Shown: positions 6,768-8,216 of the stretch, one piece after another
How positions within the stretch are numbered: the first letter of the stretch is position 1
Layout: every line of letters starts with the position of its first letter
NCBI GenBank assembly: GCA_031261125.1
Contig: JAISJZ010000409.1
Span: 1 to 8,216, forward strand
Length of the DNA stretch: 8,216 nucleotides
Direction: 5' to 3'
Source of the DNA: Planctomycetaceae bacterium
GTDB taxonomy: Bacteria; Planctomycetota; Planctomycetia; Pirellulales; Thermoguttaceae
Notes under the pieces: generated by a model
Seen by the model: only the letters and a program-made list of their open reading frames with translations
Told to the model about the DNA's origin: nothing
The model's database searches: none
Position numbers and translations under genes: made by a program

Positions 6768-8216
6768 TTACCGCCGGATACTGCGCTGCTGTTCCGACAG
6801 TTGTTCCGCCAAGCGGACAATCCGTTCATCACCATCCCGTTTTGCCTTATCAATCACAAGACGAAGCATTGACGGGTCGCCCGTTGTTGCCAACGCCGAT
6901 GCCGCTTGATAGCGGATATTACTGTCCGGGTCGTTCAGCAGCACCGAAAGCCAAACATTCGGCTGCGTCCCCGCTGCCGACGGAAGCAGTGTAATCACTT
7001 CTTTGCGGACTTCTGCGTTCGGATGAAACAGCCGGTACGCTAATTTCAAATGTTCCTCCCGAAAACCGTCGCGCCCGATGAGGGTCATCTTCGCTTCGGC
7101 GGCAAACGATTCGTTCGGATGATGCAGCAGTTTCATCAGTTGCACCGTCGGCAAATCGGGAATACCGTTTGACAATAAATTGTCCAACGGCACCGCAGGG
7201 GACAGCGTCTCCATCCCGGCAGCCGGCTGATGTTTCTGAACATAATTTTCTGCGATTTTTCCGTTTAATACCGCCAATACCGGAAACGGTGCCGGCTCTT
7301 TCACCGAGTCGGCAACGGCGTTGCCGGATTGGTGGTACGCGTACAGAACATCAGCGCGGGCGGCGGCGAACGGGTCATTCAGTCCCGCGCCGGTACCGCG
7401 GCTGTTAATACCTTCCGGGTCAAACGGCGTTCCGGCGTTTGCCATTAACTCTGCTTTGAACGGTTTTTGGTTGAACCGGGCAAGTGAGTCGTCAACCGGT
7501 GCGTTGTGCAGACCGTTCGGGGCGATTTTCTTCTTCCGCGCTGTTTCGATAACGGTCAATAGTTTTTCGCAGTTCTTTGCCGCCTGATGAAAATCCGAAG
7601 TTGCCGCATTATCTTTCGCAACGAGTTCCCGTAAAATCCGTTGGGTCAAGTTCAGTGCGGCACTCTGTCCGGCAGAGGGAAAATCCGGGGTGTATTTCGA
7701 CAGATTTTCCGATAACAGCCGGTATTTTTTTGCCTGTTGTTTGAGCGGCAGTGCGTTCCAGCGGTCGAGTTCTTGCTCTAATGTTTCGTTTGCTTTGGTG
7801 AAGACCGCTTCCCGTTCGGACGCAAGGCAGCGGACGAGCGGCGGAATCCCGTTGTCGTCCAGCCGAAGCAAAATGTCGAACACGGCGGGGATTTCCGGTT
7901 CGCTGCACTGCTGCAATTCCGTTTCGTACCGGGTAGCGGTCGTCTTGATGCTTTGAGCGGCGAGTTCGACGAGAACGAAGGCGGCAATGAGCGTTAAAGG
8001 AACGAGCAGTCCCCACGGCGAAAGGAAGAACGTGCGGACGAAATACCGCAAAAAGGAAAAGGTACGAACGATGACCGCCCCTAATAATTCAAAGGGAAGG
8101 AGGAGAACGTTGATAAGGAGGGACAGACCGTTCAAAGGCGGCAGGGACATTCGGCATTGAAATTGTTCCGCATAATGCCGAAATTTGCGGAACAATTCAA
8201 GGGCAATTTCCGTGAA
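6768..8216 (-). CDS. membrane-anchored HEAT-repeat protein (5' end open at window edge)
   Basis: This reading frame has no stop up to the window edge, so the gene may be truncated at its 5' end. Internal starts are TTG 8195 and ATG 8150, and the ATG gives a 460-residue protein. In ATG numbering, hydrophobic segments lie at about 9-28 and 46-65, separated by a short Arg-rich stretch. They anchor the protein in the inner membrane, but topology is ambiguous. The central region (about 70-330) is helical and charged with no recognised fold. It begins with a possible HEAT-like helix pair (GIPPLVRCLASEREAVFTKA). The last 125 residues (336-460) hold HEAT repeats, clearest in LLNDPDSNIRYQAASALATTGDP and in FHPNAEVRKEVITLLP. 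HEAT solenoids usually mediate protein-protein contacts, and no catalytic motif is visible. It is co-directional with the HzsA-like gene but separated by a strong promoter, so a shared function is not implied. Confidence 0.75.
   Translation of the reverse strand, partial: FTEIALELFRKFRHYAEQFQCRMSLPPLNGLSLLINVLLLPFELLGAVIVRTFSFLRYFVRTFFLSPWGLLVPLTLIAAFVLVELAAQSIKTTATRYETELQQCSEPEIPAVFDILLRLDDNGIPPLVRCLASEREAVFTKANETLEQELDRWNALPLKQQAKKYRLLSENLSKYTPDFPSAGQSAALNLTQRILRELVAKDNAATSDFHQAAKNCEKLLTVIETARKKKIAPNGLHNAPVDDSLARFNQKPFKAELMANAGTPFDPEGINSRGTGAGLNDPFAAARADVLYAYHQSGNAVADSVKEPAPFPVLAVLNGKIAENYVQKHQPAAGMETLSPAVPLDNLLSNGIPDLPTVQLMKLLHHPNESFAAEAKMTLIGRDGFREEHLKLAYRLFHPNAEVRKEVITLLPSAAGTQPNVWLSVLLNDPDSNIRYQAASALATTGDPSMLRLVIDKAKRDGDERIVRLAEQLSEQQRSIRR
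8161..8197. repeat. perfect 12-bp inverted repeat at the 5' end of the HEAT-repeat gene
   Basis: AATTGTTCCGCA (8161-8172) is matched by its exact reverse complement at 8186-8197, with a 13-base loop. If translation begins at ATG 8150, the hairpin ends 11 bases before the start codon and also spans a modest promoter-like pair (TTGAAT at 8200-8195, 17-base spacer, CATTAT at 8177-8172). That would suit an operator or a structured leader. If the true start lies beyond the window, the repeat is coding. The repeat itself is certain; its role is not. Confidence 0.6.

Noticed and set aside
6745..6776. Inverted repeat CGGCGGT/ACCGCCG after the HEAT gene, as a terminator
   Set aside because: The arms are only seven bases with an 18-base loop, and no T-tract follows on either strand. 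One arm includes the last codons and stop of the HEAT gene.

Overview
The window most resembles a planctomycete chromosome fragment. The grounds are a large secreted protein of the HzsA-related type with c-type heme motifs, a BBP2/OmpL-like outer-membrane barrel protein, a membrane-anchored HEAT-repeat protein, and starts without a clear Shine-Dalgarno sequence. This comes from recognising protein families by eye; no search was run. Base composition is moderate, with many CCGG-containing words. I saw no insertion sequence, phage gene, CRISPR array or integration scar.

Everything recognised lies on the minus strand, so transcription runs from high to low coordinates. First comes a HEAT-repeat membrane protein (6768-8216), whose reading frame is still open at the window edge. 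A 105-nt gap follows, holding a strong sigma70-like promoter with a dyad over its -10 region (6712-6741). Next is an exported 986-residue HzsA-related protein (3702-6662) with a carbohydrate-binding-like N-terminus, a beta-propeller-like middle and three CXXCH heme motifs. It overlaps by one base (TAATG) an exported putative glycoside hydrolase with an inserted carbohydrate-binding-like domain (1987-3702). After 86 nt comes a BBP2-type outer-membrane porin (212-1900) ending in Phe. Last is a tRNA-Arg(CCG) at 56-129 with its own near-consensus promoter at 167-194. The first 55 bases hold nothing recognisable.

The HzsA-like, hydrolase and porin genes may form one unit, with the first two very probably translationally coupled. 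Two of its proteins carry carbohydrate-binding-like modules, one looks like a sugar-cleaving TIM barrel, one is a candidate multiheme redox protein, and the last could carry products across the outer membrane. A periplasmic or surface glycan-processing role is therefore the most economical reading, but it is inference. Nothing here supports hydrazine synthesis: no hzsB or hzsC homologue is present, and a residue I recall as important at the catalytic heme is a Met.

Start choices matter in this window. Three reading frames extend upstream to TTG codons, but for the HzsA-like and porin genes the signal peptides, and for the HzsA-like gene also the promoter position, favour ATG starts further in.
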